The notes under the pieces were generated by a model. It had not been told where the DNA came from. It did no database searches and saw only the letters and a program-made list of their open reading frames with translations. The translations under genes were made by a program, and so were the position numbers. From Formicarius rufipectus (taxonomy: Eukaryota; Chordata; Aves; Passeriformes; Formicariidae), in the NCBI GenBank assembly GCA_013399695.1, contig VXAU01003549.1, positions 2,265,016 to 2,329,015 of the forward strand: a stretch of DNA of 64,000 nucleotides. The letters run 5' to 3'. Position 1 is the first letter of the stretch. Every line of letters begins with the position of its first letter. Of this stretch, positions 11,601 to 23,692 are shown piece after piece.

Positions 11601-14600
11601 TAGTTTGCAAGCAGCTTCTGCACCGAAACAGCACTTGAGCAGTCCCAAATGATAAATGTTGAAAGGAAAAATCAGTTCAAAGAGAAACACTGGTCCTCCC
11701 ACAGGAAAAAACCCTTGGGGAGAAAGAGAGATAAAGATCATAAACAATTAAAGAGCAATGGTTATTGAATATACTACCTCTGTGATTAGAGCTCCTGAAT
11801 CTGTTTATCAGCAGTGGGATGGTTGCAATGAATACTGCATAGCCAGAAGCACCCAAATTGCTGATGAATCATGAAGGGTTCTGTCAAAACAGAGTCTGTC
11901 TACAAATGGAAATCCTAGTGTTCCTAGCACTACTGGCTGGTCCAAACAGGAAACCTTTAGTGTGAATTTCATTGTAAACATCTATCCCGAGCATGTAGTT
12001 TTGCCTTCAGACTTAAAATAGGAGAAGTGAGTTTGTTCAGCCAGAGTCTTTTCTGAGTCCACTAGAGAGAACAGGATTTGTGATGAGATGTCTTTTTAGG
12101 CTGGACTGAATGGCTAACCAGTCTGATTAATAAATGCCAGAAGGAGGAATTAATAGGCAAGTTTAACAGAGGAGAAAAATGTCCCCCTACGTGGCTAGAT
12201 AGCAAAAGTTTGCAAGAATTCTACGCGTTGTGGACAACTCTCCCCAGCTCTTATTTAACATTGTTTTAGAAGAGGTAATTGCAGCCTCTTTCCAGTACAG
12301 AGATGGTGGGGTTTTCCATGTCAGCATGTTCCTAAAGGTTCTCAGCCATTTCCTTCTCTCTCCCCGCTTCCTGGTGGAAATGAAAGATGGGACACATGCC
12401 AGCTGGCAGGAGTTCTTACTCCAGTGGTATTATCTGATAACAGATGGTTGGTTATAAAGCATTTCTTTTGTTTCATGGGAAAGTATTCTATTTTTATCCA
12501 TTTATTGTTGAAATTTACAATTTTTAAAAATTATTTCACAACTTCTCATAGGAAGTGCCTGCCATGTTTCTTGCTGTGGCAAAACAGAGGTACCCATGCA
12601 TTCATCTGGGTTTGTAAGGAGCTGAAGAGCTCTGTGCTGCAGAAAGAAGAGGTAACTCTAGGTATGTGCTAAAACCCCAAACCCCCAAAGAGTGGAACAT
12701 CCAGTGGATGGATGTTTGGGGGAAGCTTTTAATTCCTGAGATCCACACTAACCCACCTGCTGCCCTTATGTGATGATGTATTTGAGTATTTAGAAAGTAA
12801 AACCTCCGTTCTTCATGCTTGGGAACAGAGTTCCAAATTGTTACACAGAGCATGTCTGTAGTGAAGCTGACTGTAGGACTCTGTGCAGTTGCAGGGACAG
12901 TCATGATACTGTCAAACTCTCTAGTTCAGATACCATCAGGGACAGATGAAGGTCCTCATGGGCCACCTGCCCTGTTGTTACCTTGTATTTTGGGAGCACT
13001 GTGCTGTGCTCTGTGCCACAGCGACAAGCCCACTAACAGCAGTTCCCAATTTCAGGTGATCCAGTGTATTCACACCCACGGCCATCACAGCACTGCCTAC
13101 AGCACAGAGCATAAAGATCTAGTGACACTGTTCATGGGGTTAAAGTCATGCAGGTAGGTAGTGACTTAGTCCTTACACATATATACTGACTTTCAAATTT
13201 ATTGCAAGGATTTCTCTATAAAAACTGGAGAAACAAGGGAAAAACGTGGAACTGAGCCTGTTCCTGCTATAATTCCTGGTGAGTAGTGGAAATGTGAAAA
13301 CATGCTCCATAAAATGGCAAAAAAGTCTGCTATTTCTAGAGATTTTTCTCCTCACACATGAGTCTTCTCTCCCAGGCCAGACTAACAGATGGCTTCTGGC
13401 TGACTCTACCCACTGAGATACTGAAACTGACGAACCAAAGGAAAGCCAGTGGAAAGTAATTTTGGGACTCTGTGGTCTATTTCTGCTACACAAAAGCCTA
13501 TTGCTCCAGCTCCATCCTTAGCACAGCATGCCCCATCCCTGCATCCAGCAGCTGCCACGTGCTCTCCCCACACAGAGGATGATGGCTTGTGCCCGGCGGG
13601 CACTGTGGGGACAGGCTCCTAGCTGGGACAGGCTGAGTAAGGCCCTTGTCTTATTCAGGCTTGTGGTCTATTGCATCCTGCAGCTCTGGACTCCTCTGCT
13701 CATGCTGACACAAACCTGGGAATGCAAAAGATGACAATGCACGGGAAATTTTTCTGTGTGAGCGGAAAGGATGTGGGGATTGTACTGTGCTCTTCCAGCT
13801 TAGAGAAAGCTGCTAGAAAGGATAGAAACTGTTTTGGAATGGTTCTTTACTGAGGCCCCAAATATCTAGCAATGAACTCAACAGTAAAGTCAAGTCAAAA
13901 AGGCAAAAGTCATGGTATTTTACCTCCACTGCCAGCTGCTGTACCACATGGAGAGCCAAATCTGGGTGTTTAATGGGGATATGAAACAGACCTTTAATGC
14001 TGCTGAAAAAAATAAATAAGAAAGCTGCTGAATAATATAGTCAGTGATTTTTTTTCTTTAGGTATGTGAGCAGCTTTTAATTTATTTTCATTTATCTATT
14101 TGAAATATTTCTGTAGTCTGGAAACAGTTTTTCAAGCTCAATGTAAACATTTGATATTCAAATGCCTAGTCATGTTGTATGGGACATGTAAGTCAGGTGT
14201 CATGATTTCTTTGGCCAAATGAATGCAAAATCTTGGAAACACTTCAAATAGTCTTTTGTATAGGTTTCAAACTCACTTTAGGTAAACATTTGCTAATGAC
14301 TTCGAATTGACCATGCCAGTAAGCTAATTTGCTAAAAAATGGAACAGAAAATGAACACAAAAGGACTGCAAGTGCTGCAGTCAGCTGAAACGCAGACCTG
14401 AGCGGGCTGTGACAGCAAAGAGTGCTCTGTCTGGCAGCACAAAGGTTCAGAGTGTCCTTTCAACAGGACTCCTCATTTCCTTAGCATGCCATTGCTACAA
14501 CGTGCTGAAATCTGCAGCCGTCTGTGAGTCACATGGCTCTGAGCACTGTGCAGCTCTATCATCACAGGCTGTTATCACTTTGGATGTATCAAGTAACAGT

Positions 14601-15590
14601 GAAAATGCACAGGGCCTGCAATAGGAAGGTAGATCTGCATCAGAGTGTGCTCCTGAACTTATCTGTTCTTTCTAACAAGTTATCCAAATCATTAGTCACT
14701 CCTGCCAAAGTATTGATCTGCCCTGTTACTGGGGATACATGCCATGCCTAGGAAGCACCAGCTCCAGTCCTGCAGCAGTGCCTTGCAGGCTGCAGCTCTT
14801 TGAAGTCATTCAGAAATTTTGCTGACTGCAGGTATAGGCACCTTGCCTGACTTTAAGTTCAGTGCACAGCACCCACCTCAATGCTCCAAATCACTGCACC
14901 CCTCAGTGTGAACAGGACCTACACCAGAAATGAGCCAGGGGTTGCAAATATAGTCATACAGTGAATGAACACTTTACATTTGCAGCCTAAAAATGTATTC
15001 GTGCTGAAGTTCTTTTAAGGCTCTTTTCCATAAGAACTGTTTGCTCCCCATTGCCTGGCTTCAAGGGAAGGTGGACAAGCTCATGCAGACACAAGATCAG
15101 TCACAGGATCTATAACTCTCATATGGTGCTGCAGCTCTTTCCATAAAGAAAAACCACAGACAAACTATAGGAACTTTCCAATGTCAGAAAATAAAGGAGC
15201 AAAGCCTCAAGAACAATGAAGACTTGTAAAACCTCTGAAGGAAAAAAGCCTGTCCTCCTCAGAGCCTCCATCCTAAACCCATGCTCTCCACAACGCCTCA
15301 GTCCACATCCCCAGCAGCTGAGCACAGCACTGCCAGGGAGGACAGTCCTGCATAACACAGGGGCTGTAGCCTGATCATGGGCTGTCACCCCTTGTGCAGA
15401 AAGGTGATGCTCAGAGCCCAGATGGCTCTGTTCATACAGCCCCTGGCTGGCTCTTACTGACACACAGGGCCAGACACATCAGGGAGAGGAGCTGTAGGTG
15501 CAGCAAAGGCCACATTGGCAATAAAATCTTCCAAGTGCACATTTTATCTCTCAGTCATAACATCAAGCTCCTTTCCTTAGACACCTACTT

Positions 15591-15608
15591 CCCCCCGCCC
15601 CCTCCCCG
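15591..15608 (-). other. C-rich tract (G-rich on the minus strand)
   Basis: ccccccgccccctccccg: 15 Cs with two Gs and one T in 18 bases. On the minus strand these are three long G runs. It contains Sp1/KLF-type CCGCCCC. It is the strongest strand-biased GC tract in an otherwise AT-leaning area. Confidence 0.5.
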
Positions 15609-16049
15609 CTTCCAGTCTATCTGTAAAAACATGAAGGCTTTTTTTGTGGGGAAAAGAAAGCATACAGAGCCTGATATTTAAAAAGTAAGACATGTTGGTT
15701 TAATCCTGTCAGGATTTTAATGTAGATTATATAGGGACAGGCAATGACCAGAGGGAGGGAGAGAGGTGTAAATAATCTAGAGGAGTGTGGACTTGTTGGC
15801 AGGGTGGATTTATGTCCTGTGTTAATAAAGTGTCCTTTCATCTCTGGAACCTGGGCTCAGAAGCCAGTCTAGACAGGAATTAATGGGGCTCCTTCTCCAC
15901 TTACAGATCTCAAGGTTTCCCAACACTGAGAGCTCAATCAGCCATGGATACTGTTTTTTGCAGTGCGCTTTTAAACACAAGCTCTGATCATTCACCAAAG
16001 AAGGGTCTGTTGCTAGGCCAGGAGACAAATTGAATTCACTTACTACAGC

Positions 16050-16072
16050 TTTTTTTTTTTTTTTCTTTTTTT
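16050..16072 (+). repeat. T-rich homopolymer
   Basis: T15, one C, T7. Simple low complexity. On the minus strand it would be an A tail, but no retroelement body is recognisable on its 5' side. Confidence 0.8.
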
Positions 16073-16703
16073 AATGTGATTGCCACCCTAAGATGAAGCC
16101 AAGCAACTGTGAGCCTGTTGTAAAGAGATGGACTACAGCTTGTCAAGAAAATACTAGTGTGCATTGGTGTGGACCAGGACTTGCTTCTGCCTGGAAACCA
16201 CACCTAGGAACATGAGTTACTCAAGGCAATACAACACTAGGACCTGCAGATGCTGAGTTGTGAGAAGTCTTCTGTGGTGAAAGAAAATTGCTGAATTCTT
16301 TATGGCTTGCAGTGAACCTTCCTTTCTGTATTTGTGCCCCCTAAGGGCTCCAAAGTGTAGGTATGGATGGAGCATTCAAAAGTATTTCTCAGTAAAGGAT
16401 CTGGAATTTCACTGGAGTATGCAGTCAAGAGAAGGAAGGAAAGCTATGAGCAAAAATGCACATGCCCAGTGTGATTTAAAGCAAAATTCTCTGGAGAAAA
16501 ATTTGTTAAGGATTATAATTTCTTGAACTCTTCAATTTCTTTTCCTGGGAAAAGGGCACATCTTAAACTCTCATCTCCAGCTATGCACAAGGACCCCCAG
16601 ATGCAGAGACATTCAGCTCCTAATTTTACATCTGTTTAATTTTCAACAACAGGAGAGAGGGAGCAGCAGGATGCACTGCTAGCTATTAGGGAGAGTTTTT
16701 ATT

Positions 16704-16718
16704 ATGCAAAATTTGCAT
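16704..16718. repeat. Octamer-type palindrome ATGCAAA-a-TTTGCAT
   Basis: Two seven-base POU half-octamers in perfect inverted orientation around one base. It could be a POU-dimer site or chance; nothing else nearby marks an element. Confidence 0.4.
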
Positions 16719-19700
16719 CTTGTCTAAGTACAAGGCCTTAAAGGAGTAAAGACAGAGGCAGTTAAAGAAAAGGAATAGGAGAACAAAGTGGTCTCCAAAG
16801 GCACAGCAAGAGGTAAGAGCCCACTGTATGCAGTGATGGACAGTGTGACAGCTTCTTTTCCCAGGGTATTTCTTCTACAGACATTTGGACAGTACATTTA
16901 GAAGTGGCCAAAGAACTTTCTTGTGGGAGCTCAATAGCTGCTGGCTAGGCAGAAGGACTATGCAATTTGTAAGCTCTTAAATTAAGATATACAAAAGTCA
17001 CAGGCAATATATAAGCAATGATGATATTTTATTCTGTTTATAAAGCTTAGCACTCTGATGGCAAAAACATTGATGTCTCTTAGTGATAAGTTGCCCTGGG
17101 CTGCCTGCACCATGCCTGGGGCAGCAGGAGCCCTCTGTTTCCTTCTCATCTTCCCTGGAGGATCAGTTTATTACAAAAGCTCACAGCACTGTGCCATGAG
17201 GATCCTGTGCCTATGGAAGAAAATGTGGCAGAAGCTTTGTGTTTGAGGAATGATGGCTGCAGGACCATGGGTGATATGCCCAGCTCCATTCATTAGATAG
17301 CAATCGCCCTCCTTGACCCAGCCTGGGAATCTCCTGGGAGTGCCTCACAAAGCAGGAGTCACTGCCAGAAAACATGATTTAAATGTGATTCAGGCCAAGA
17401 TGCAAGATAACTCCTAGCCTTGTGAGATAACTTCTCCCTTGTGCAAGAACTAGCAGTGAGACCTTGGGAGAGGAAGCACCTGGACTCAGCCAGCTCACTT
17501 CATGATTATACACTTTTTGCCACCTGCTAAGCTGTGCTATCTCTGGTGGGATTCCTCAGCTACAGCTGGAAGCATTACAGGGGTTAGAACTAAGGAAAGG
17601 CATGGAAGAAGATCAAGGGTTTCTTTGTCATGCAGGGTTTTGAGCATTAGTGGAATTTATTAGTGGAGTCTGATAATAAAGAGCACTAATAAAGTGCATT
17701 AGACCACCTCTGTGCCTTCAGAGCTGTGCAAAGCCAGCCTGCAGCAGGGTGCAGCTTTAGGCTCTCTTACCTCATCTCTCAATCTGCAGCCAGAGCACAG
17801 CAGTAGCAGTGGAGATCCAAACCAGATGCAGTCTCTCAGTCTTAGGCAAGGTAATGTCAGCCAGTATAACCCTGTTGTCCCAGCTGTGTCCTCCAGAGTC
17901 ACTCTCCTGAGTCAGCTGTGACTAAGCTGTAGCACAAAGCAGTTAAGACAGTAATGCGTGTGCATGGTGAATTTTACCTCTTACTGCTTCAGTCCCAAAC
18001 TTTTGTTGTCTCCATGGAGGCAGGCTGTGCTTCCTCCTGCCATGTCCCACTCCACAGTCAATTTATAAGCTGCCACAGGCTCTTCTGAGATTGTATCATG
18101 GATGCCCTGGTGTATTTCGGGCTCTGAGCTAGCCAGCTTCTGGTTCACAGCTTCCATCATGCCTAGGGCTGGGTGCCGCAGTGTGGCAAGAGCAGAGTCA
18201 AGGTTGCAACAGAGTTCTGTGGAATAGAGGAGAAATCCTCCATTATACACCCCTCCTAAGAGCTTATTCCCCCTCTGCTCACATCACAGTTTAAGACTTT
18301 CCACTCCCTGTAAGGTAAGAAAGACACAAGAGAAGTGGACAGAAAGTGGATGGCATTGCATATATTGGCAGAGCTGGGCCCAGCACCCTGTGGGTGGCAC
18401 AACTGACTGCTCTCTGTGTAACTGATGAGGGTCTTGCTGTTACTCCAACACCACCTCACTGCTCTGCAGCCCCTTCCATCCTCTCAGGAAGACTTGATGC
18501 TGTCTTGGGGATATGTGAATAAAGGACCAGCTTGCAAGTCTGCATTTACAACTCTTGGCACCTACATCTGTTCTGTGCTGGGCAAGTGAAGGTGTCAGGG
18601 ACAAGACTTAAGGCACTTTTTCACAGCACCATCTCTGCAGTTGTTGAGCCCACTGGATGTCCTTTTCATGGGCACACAAGGTGATGTTTTCCTTGTCATT
18701 GCCTATAGGGAGCTGTCACCTGGTACTCCAGCACCACTGACACCTGTCCCCATGTGCCCCCACTGCCTGCAGCTCTACCCCTGGCTGAGTGCAGGACTGA
18801 GGGGCTGTGCTGGGGGGTGAGCCCTGTGCTGAGTGGGGACAGGAGGGGCTGGGCTGGCCTTTCTAAGGAGCAGTTTGGGCTTATGACCCCCCAGATCGCA
18901 TGAGTAATTTGCACAACTGAGCCAGATGCCGCCCATTGTGGACCAAAAGGGACTGGCCCGAGTTCTTCCTCCCACCTGCACTGTCCCCTCCAGTGTCTTG
19001 CAGATGCTAATGGGCTGTGGGGGAGGCTGCCTCCAGCCCCAGGGATGCCTGCAGTGAATTTTCATGGCTCCCTCAGCAATGACAAATATTTATCAAGCAA
19101 AACTCAGAGCTATGTGTCCACAGTGGCTGCAGGTCTTTGGACTCCAAATTCTGTGTTGGAGCCAGCACTCCTGGGCTCTTGGTGCACTTGTAGGGAGGCG
19201 AAGGGAAGATATGAATTAAGGAAATGTGAAGACATCTAAAAAGTGTGATAAAACTTTCTGAGAGGAGCTGCAAAAGCCATGATGCTCCATAAATCCTGTA
19301 CACTCACAGCCCTTTACCCCGTCAAGATAAAGGGACCTGGGAGCAGAGGAATCCCAAGCCCACTTTCTTTAGAATCCTTAACAGCTTTGGCACTTCAGTC
19401 CCACTGCTAACTGCCCACTTGCCTTTGAGGACAGTCACCACTGACTCTGGTTTTCAGTTAAATGAAAGATGTCAGAGTGTGCCAGGGAGGGGTGGGTGCT
19501 CGCTGGTGGTGTCTTTCAGGCTCCACAGAGTGGCATTCCAGTGCTGGCATGCTGCCTTGAGCCTAGCATAGTGACAAGAGAGAACTGCAGCTCAGGGGAA
19601 AGGGATCTGGGTTATCTCACGAGGGAGAGACACAGTTAATACCAGTGTTTGAAAAAGGAGCAGTGGGCAGCAGTGGAATCTCCCCAGATGGATCTGCATT

Positions 19701-20049
19701 CATCCAATTCTAACTGAACCTCTGGTCCCAAAGGAACAACTATTTTTGGGAACTTGAACCAAAGTGAGTTGAAAATTGCTGTTAATCACTGACCCCTGTG
19801 ATGCTGAAAGTGCTGTGTAAGGGAGGAGGTGTGTGCATGAAACAAAAGCCTACAATTCCATTCCAACAGTGATTAAATTGACAGAGGTTGAGTCCTGTAA
19901 TGCAGCATTATGGAAGACAAGGCAAACAAGATTAACCCACATTGACAAGGCATTTATCCATGGCTAAGAAGAGACCCATGCCATGGCACCTCAGTCCCAC
20001 AAGTTTACAGCAGCCCACAAGAGTCTAATCCCTCATGGCCTGTCAAGCT

Positions 20050-20082
20050 ATTAGGCAAATCTCTGGCTCTCATTTGCCTAAT
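20050..20082. repeat. Perfect 11-bp inverted repeat (hairpin)
   Basis: attaggcaaat (20050-20060) and atttgcctaat (20072-20082) are exact reverse complements around an 11-base loop. A second, bulged hairpin (ggccttaacaa against ttgttaggcc, 20121-20147) and a tatataag motif follow. Confidence 0.7.
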
Positions 20083-20120
20083 CCAATAGCCCCCAGCTTC
20101 ATAAGAAAGACCTCCTAGAG

Positions 20121-20156
20121 GGCCTTAACAACCATGTTTGTTAGGCCTTATATAAG
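20121..20156. repeat. Bulged hairpin followed by TATATAAG
   Basis: ggccttaacaa at 20121-20131 pairs with ttgttaggcc at 20138-20147 with one bulged base. TATATAAG begins right after the right arm. The function is unknown. A decayed LTR or DNA-transposon end is possible but not shown. Confidence 0.45.
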
Positions 20157-23100
20157 TAAACAAAGCTCTTAAAGCCGAGCAGCTTCCTCTTCCATATGAG
20201 ATCTCAACACCCTCTTAACCTGGAGACAAAACCAACCACACTCAGGAAAGGAGGAGTGTTTATAACAGGTTGAGTTCTGCTCCCACAATAAGCAGCATCT
20301 GAAGTATTTTGGCATCACTAGCTCTGCACTAAACACTCACTGCAGAGTTGCTAGGTACCTGATTTCATCCCAGAGCCCTCATATCCATCATGGATTCCTT
20401 GCATAGCTGATGAGGTCTCAGTGCTCATTCCCTGTTCTGCCATCGTCAGTGGAGGGATAAGCAGTGTTGGAGTATCCTTTGAAGACCAAGATGTTTTGTG
20501 TCCATGTGCGAGCAACACCAGGAGACCAAACACTTTCACAGACTTGTACACCTGAATCTACAAATGATTTCTTGGAAGGCCTCCAAATATTTTTCTGAAT
20601 CCCACGACTGGCAGTGGTACTTCTGACTTCAAACTTAGCAGAGGTATTCTCTAGTTCTTGAATTTTAGGACACCACCACCTCTGCTCTAGGGATATATGC
20701 CTCCCTGGTGCTTTGGCCAAGTATCCAAACCGTCTCAGGGCTCTCTGGATCTCTGGGGCTGAAAGCTGCTGTTATCTCTGACACATCATTAACAGTGTCC
20801 TTGACAATATGGTTTGCTCCACAGACAGGTGAATCTTTTGGGAGGGTTCAGGCAGATGAATAGTTACTCAAGGTCTGACTGCCTACCAGTCTTAGCCAAG
20901 CCTCTGAGGGTTTGGAAACTAAGCTGAAAATATCACAGAAAAAGGTCTCCTAAGGGCTCTTCCATACAGTTCAATGAGGTTGGGGTCAGGAAGCCATAGT
21001 CACATTTTCTCCGACAAGCAGAGCTGAGAGGGTAGATTTTAAAGAGAAACACATGACAAACAACACTGAGAGGTCCAGTGAACAGGAACACTAGGACAAA
21101 CACCTCTATTAAAGACAACCCATGGACTGTTACTGGCAGTTTTCCACTGCCTGCTCCAATCCTAGACAATTTGGAGATGAGCAGGTTGAAGAAGTAGCAG
21201 AAGAACTCTGTGGAGAGGCCAGAGACAACACCTGAAGGAAGATGCAGGATGAACCATTTCCATCCTATCAGCACTATCCCTCTCCATGAAACCATCGTGG
21301 TACTGTAGAGGCACAGATGGTCTGCATGTAATTCCAGACCTGTGCATAGGCTGGCAGATCCATAAGACCATGGAGTACTAGTGGTCAAAGCCTGGCTACC
21401 CTGGGCATGATAGAAGTTGGCTGGTTAGGTCCTTACTGCTGCAGCCCATATTTTACAAATAGCCTAATTTCCCTAAGCACTCACACGAGTCTGTGAAACA
21501 CATGGAGAGTAAAAAAGTATTTCACTCTTCCATCATATGCATGATAATTTCAAGGGACTGGGCAAGTAAACATTTTAACTTTATAACATAAAAAGGCTCC
21601 AACATGCTTTTTGGTCCCCCAGCCTTTGCCCCTGCCCAGTCCCCAGGGATGTAGGTATGAAACATGATGTGTTTTCAGCAGTCTGGAGTGGAGTTCCCCC
21701 AGAGACTGGTGGTGAGCAGGGGCCTGATCTGGAACTGTAAATCTTTCACACCCACCAGCTGAGCAGCTGTTCAGGTTAGGTCTCATTTATATGCAAAACA
21801 GTTCAGCCATCAGCAAGAAATTCTAATGATGTAAATCAGTAGTGTGTCACCCTAGCAATGAAAGTCAAGGGAGTCCTTACTTGCTTGAATCCAGCACATT
21901 TCAGCAAAAGTGCCATTTAGGAGAAGAAAAGAGATTTTTACTGTGGAGTATGACCCACCACCCTCAGTCACTTTCCAGCTGAGATCACAGCTAAATCGCT
22001 TATCTTTACATTTTCATACAAATCTGATTATCCTTCAGCAGCTAATTGTTTCATAAGTGCCACTTGGAAGCTATCCATTTCCAGCACAAGTAAAGAAATT
22101 GTACTATAAAACTGTCCACCTTTGCCATGAGTCATTTTAGCGCATAGGATGAATATTTGGCACTCTTCACGTTTTCAGATTAACTCACATATTTATTTTG
22201 GAAGAAAAAAAAATGGACTGCTTTTATTTCTTCACATCAGAATTCCTCATATTTGCTTAGCTTATTGAAACTGTTTTAATAGACTTTACTGTATATATGT
22301 TATATAGTGACTTCTGATGGAGGAGACATTCACATCTCCTTTCATGTAATGAAAAAGCAGAAAAATACCTGCAAGAGCATTTGATACTTTGTTAAGAGAG
22401 TCAGTAAACCCTACAGATTATGTCACCTGCCATTAAGAAAGGTTTCATCCCTTGGCTGAGGCCATGGAAACATCCAGCAAGGACTTAAATTCAGTGTCTC
22501 CTGGATGGAGTATGTGTTTCAATTCCAAAGAGAAATTCTAAGATGTTGCAATTAAATTTCTTAATGATTGATTCTGGACTAGGATGGAAAAAAAAACAAC
22601 TAAGAAAAAAAAAGGTTCTGGTCTTCAGAAGGCAAGTCAGGGATTTCCACAGCTGTTCTCTCAGTCTGATGAGAACACAGTTATACACCTTTGCAAAAGG
22701 ATATTGCTTAGGCTGAGGGAAAAACATTCTATGTGGTGTCCCATGTGACCACATACATGGCTGAAGTTTGAAAGAACAACCAAGCTTAGCTCAGCATCAG
22801 TTAATTACACAGTTTATAAACATCTTTGGAGTACTAGCTAAAACAAAAAAAGTAATGTTCTTCTAGGTGGGCCTGATCTAAGTGTCATATCCAGGATGAA
22901 ACCAATGAAAATCCTGCAGCGTGGAGGGACTGCAGGAAAAACGAACAACAAAAGTCATGGGCATCTGCAAGGTGCCATTGGAGATCCAGGACAAGGGATA
23001 TGCCTCTTTCCTTAATGATATGTATTCTTGGTCAAGTCACTTATCCCACTCTGCAAAATGTGACATTAATTAACAAATGTCCAGGGAAGAAATCACAGAG

Positions 23101-23587
23101 CAATATGAACAAGTGGTATATCATTATGAGTATGGCTGGTATCAAAGACTAATATTTTTGTAAATTTAGGTGAAATGACTCTATACAGTGACATAACCAA
23201 AGACTTGAAAGATGGGGAAATGAGAGGTACTTCATGCAGGCAGGATCCTTCCATGCTAAAAGACTCTGCCTCTGCAAGGAGCTACATGCTCTCCATTCCT
23301 GTAGCAAAGGCTGTGGGTGCTCCTCTCTCCCTAGATCACAGCCCAGAATTGTTAATTAGGAAAATAAATGCGGGTACTAGGCATTTTTCTGTGAGTGTCA
23401 GTTCAGCAATCACTTTATTACAAGTAATTTTAGTATTGAATGTAGTGCAATTTCAGTAATTTAGCAAAGTACAATGATGGATTAAAGTTCTTGGTGATAG
23501 ATGTTTATTTCACCTTTTGAAACATAATTATTATGCACTTAACTCAATAATAGGATCTTGTTCCAACTGAAATACACATTGTGTAAT
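20157..23587. other. No recognised gene; contains two long minus-strand open frames
   Basis: Minus-strand frames span about 20418-20767 and 20933-21388 (the latter about 150 codons). No domain is recognised. From about 21.8 to 22.4 kb the sequence becomes AT-rich with TAAT-type motifs. Confidence 0.5.
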
Positions 23588-23692
23588 TCTTCAAGCTATA
23601 GAATTATAGCAATTAGAAGGGGAAATGGCTGATTAGGTCACCAATTCCAGCCTGTTGCCAGCCCACCATTGGTCCCTGCCCTGTATCAGCTA
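23588..23692 (-). mobile_element. Degenerate CR1-like 3' end
   Basis: Read on the minus strand, this gives ggctggaattggtgacctaa, then tttccccttctaattg and ctataattctatag. That is the order of the CR1 tail (ggctgga, gatgacct, ccttccaac, ttctatgattctat) with many changes. Orientation is opposite to the other three copies. A chance resemblance is possible. Confidence 0.55.

Larger units (their letters stand above)
7651..20049. other. No recognised gene; intergenic or intronic sequence
   Basis: Apart from the candidate exon at 8524, it holds an open frame with a good acceptor at 9801 (plus), an inverted repeat cccccaaa/tttggggg at 12682-12722, an octamer- and TAAT-rich stretch at 11040-11120, the C-tract at 15591 and the T run at 16050. 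A G-rich patch lies at 18801-18852. Confidence 0.5.

Noticed and set aside
17790..17850. Exon-like island with good acceptor and gtaatg donor
   Set aside because: Two of its three frames are open and both look protein-like, showing how little such frames prove; no phase-compatible neighbour chosen.
23171..23459. 95-codon plus-strand open frame after an acceptor-like site
   Set aside because: Peptide unrecognised, no strong donor, AT-rich sequence; chance is as likely.
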